Below are positions 5,395 to 6,803 of a DNA stretch of 6,803 bases, one piece after another. Position 1 is the first letter of the stretch; each line of letters begins with the position of its first letter. The notes under the pieces are model-generated. The model saw only the letters and a program-made list of their open reading frames with translations, was not told the DNA's origin and did not search any database. The position numbers were made by a program, and so were the translations under genes. Source of the stretch: Nitrosomonadaceae bacterium (GTDB lineage Bacteria > Pseudomonadota > Gammaproteobacteria > Burkholderiales > Usitatibacteraceae); NCBI GenBank assembly GCA_021300055.1, contig JAJTHU010000027.1, positions 1 to 6,803 of the forward strand. The letters are read 5' to 3'.

Positions 5395-6803
5395 ATGTCA
5401 AGTGTCGTGATACCGAAAATCGGGTTATCGAACGCTACCGCACTCGCCGCGCGCCTGCGCCGCGAATGCGACGCCGAGGTGTACGTCGATGCTGCTACGC
5501 GCGGCCGGTACGCAACCGACGCGTCGATCTACCAAATCATGCCGCAGGCGGTAGTGGTGCCGCGTAGCGTCGAGGCTGCACGCATCGCGATGCAATTGGC
5601 CAGCGAGGAAGGCGTGCCGATTCTGCCGCGCGGCGGTGGCACGTCGCAGTGCGGGCAAACCGTCGGCGCGGCGCTAGTGATCGACAACAGCAAGTACTGC
5701 AACCGCTTGCTCAACGTCGACGCCGACAACCGCCGCGCAACTGTCGAGCCGGGCATGGTGCTCGATCACCTCAATGCGCAGCTAAAGCGCCATGGCCTGT
5801 GGTATCCGGTCGATGTTTCCACGTCGGCGCAGGCCACCATCGGCGGCATGGCGGGCAACAACGCGTGCGGCTCACGCTCGATCTTCTACGGCAACATGGT
5901 GCACAACGTGGCGTCGATCGAGGCGGTGTTGGCGAGCGGCGAGGTGTTCCGCTTCGACGATTCCCAGCACCAAAACACTAGCAACGGCGGGCGTTTTCAG
6001 GCACTTTCGGCTGAAATCGCCCGTATTTGCTTGGGTTTGTCCGACGAAATTGCGGCGCGTTTTCCGCCGCTGCTGCGTCGCGTCGCTGGCTACAACCTCG
6101 ATATCTTTGCGCCGCAAGATCCGCTGCGCTACAACACCGAGCGTCCCAATCTCGCACACTTGCTGGTGGGTTCGGAGGGCACGCTGGCGTACTTCAAGTC
6201 GCTTGAACTCAAGCTCTCGCCGCTACCAAAGAACAAAGTGCTCGGTGTCGTCAACTTTCCAACGTTCTACCAAGCGATGGATTTGACGCAGTACATCGTC
6301 ACGCTCGGGCCGGTGGCGGTGGAATTGGTCGATCGCACCATGATCGACCTCGCACGCAACAACGCGGCGTTCCGACCGGTGATCGAGACGGCATTGAAGG
6401 CGGTGAACGGCGCAGCGCCCGATGCGATTTTGTTGGTGGAGTTTGCTGATGACGACCAACAAACCAATCTCACGAAACTCACACAGCTTGAAGAGTTGAT
6501 GGCCGACCACGGTTTGCCCGGCTGCGTGGTGCGCATGGAAAACGCCAACCAGCAAAAGCAGTTGTGGGAGGTGCGCAAGGCCGGGCTCAACATCATGATG
6601 TCGATGCGCGGCGAGGGTAAGCCCGTGAGCTTTATCGAAGACTGCGCTGTGCCGCTGCCGCACTTGGCGGAATACACACGGCGCCTGACGGAAGTGTTTA
6701 GCAAGCACGGCACCACGGGCACGTGGTACGCACACGCCTCGGTCGGCACCTTGCACGTGCGGCCTATCCTCAACATGAAGACCGATGGCGCTAACAAAAT
6801 GCG
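5395..6803 (+). CDS. FAD-binding 2-hydroxyacid oxidase/dehydrogenase, GlcD/D-lactate dehydrogenase-like (3' end outside window)
   Basis: Hand translation gives 469 residues, open to the right edge. The N-terminal FAD_binding_4 (VAO/PCMH-type) domain covers about residues 30-280. It shows YATDASIYQIMPQAVVVPRS (39-58), the FAD-phosphate loop LPRGGGTSQCGQ (77-88), TIGGMAGNNACGS (148-160) and LLVGSEGTLAYF (256-267). The FAD-oxidase C-terminal domain follows, with VELVDRTMI (309-317) and WEVRKAGLN (391-399), ending in HASVGTLHVRP (447-457) in place of the GHxGDGNxH motif of classic GlcD. That variant is what I recall from long proteins in which the flavin part is fused to a C-terminal Fe-S (CCG) part, so the full protein may be near 1000 residues; the window cannot show this. 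It would oxidise a 2-hydroxyacid (glycolate, D-lactate or similar) to the 2-oxoacid. A TAA in frame at 5389-5391 makes ATG 5395 the earliest start. GGAG lies about 12 bases upstream, a long spacing. It is divergent from the glyoxylate aminotransferase. Confidence 0.9.
   Translation, partial: MSSVVIPKIGLSNATALAARLRRECDAEVYVDAATRGRYATDASIYQIMPQAVVVPRSVEAARIAMQLASEEGVPILPRGGGTSQCGQTVGAALVIDNSKYCNRLLNVDADNRRATVEPGMVLDHLNAQLKRHGLWYPVDVSTSAQATIGGMAGNNACGSRSIFYGNMVHNVASIEAVLASGEVFRFDDSQHQNTSNGGRFQALSAEIARICLGLSDEIAARFPPLLRRVAGYNLDIFAPQDPLRYNTERPNLAHLLVGSEGTLAYFKSLELKLSPLPKNKVLGVVNFPTFYQAMDLTQYIVTLGPVAVELVDRTMIDLARNNAAFRPVIETALKAVNGAAPDAILLVEFADDDQQTNLTKLTQLEELMADHGLPGCVVRMENANQQKQLWEVRKAGLNIMMSMRGEGKPVSFIEDCAVPLPHLAEYTRRLTEVFSKHGTTGTWYAHASVGTLHVRPILNMKTDGANKM

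Noticed and set aside
6223..6797. Two minus-strand frames of about 176 codons at the right edge
   Set aside because: They are antisense to the FAD oxidase frame, which is continuous and carries conserved motifs throughout this stretch.

Overview
The window carries five genes in three transcription units. GC-rich DNA, a Bug-family solute receptor, and a class V aminotransferase next to a glycolate-oxidase-type flavoprotein all suggest a betaproteobacterium, most likely Burkholderiales. This taxonomic call is inferred from gene content and protein style, not from a marker gene.

Left part (1-2680, minus strand). An ABC-type (NMT1/SsuA-like) periplasmic substrate-binding protein (1619-2680) is followed 81 bases later by a membrane-bound sensor (start about 1537, running off the left edge). 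The visible part of the sensor has TM1, a periplasmic domain of about 210 residues, TM2, HAMP, PAS and the start of a second PAS. No ABC permease or ATPase is visible. The pair looks like a receptor feeding a transmembrane sensor rather than an uptake system. The sensor has no usable ATG; its start is probably TTG.

Middle (2681-3020). This 340-base stretch has no gene. It holds a strong bidirectional rho-independent terminator (2944-2972). Between that and the binding-protein gene lies a leader-like region rich in inverted repeats. One arm can pair with either of two partners, a 7-bp hairpin stands just before the possible ribosome-binding site, and an 18-base imperfect direct repeat recurs exactly 120 bases apart. 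This is the least explained part of the window.

Right part (3021-6803). A serine/alanine-glyoxylate aminotransferase gene (4099-5325, minus) is followed by an orphan Bug/TctC-type substrate-binding protein gene (3021-4007, minus), and this unit ends at the terminator. Across a 69-base divergent gap, a FAD-dependent 2-hydroxyacid oxidase/dehydrogenase (5395 to the right edge, plus) is transcribed the other way. A simple reading is a module for 2-hydroxyacid or glyoxylate metabolism: a carboxylate receptor, a flavoprotein that makes a 2-oxoacid, and a transaminase that converts glyoxylate to glycine. The true substrate cannot be read from the sequence.

No tRNA, rRNA, CRISPR array, insertion sequence or phage gene was seen.
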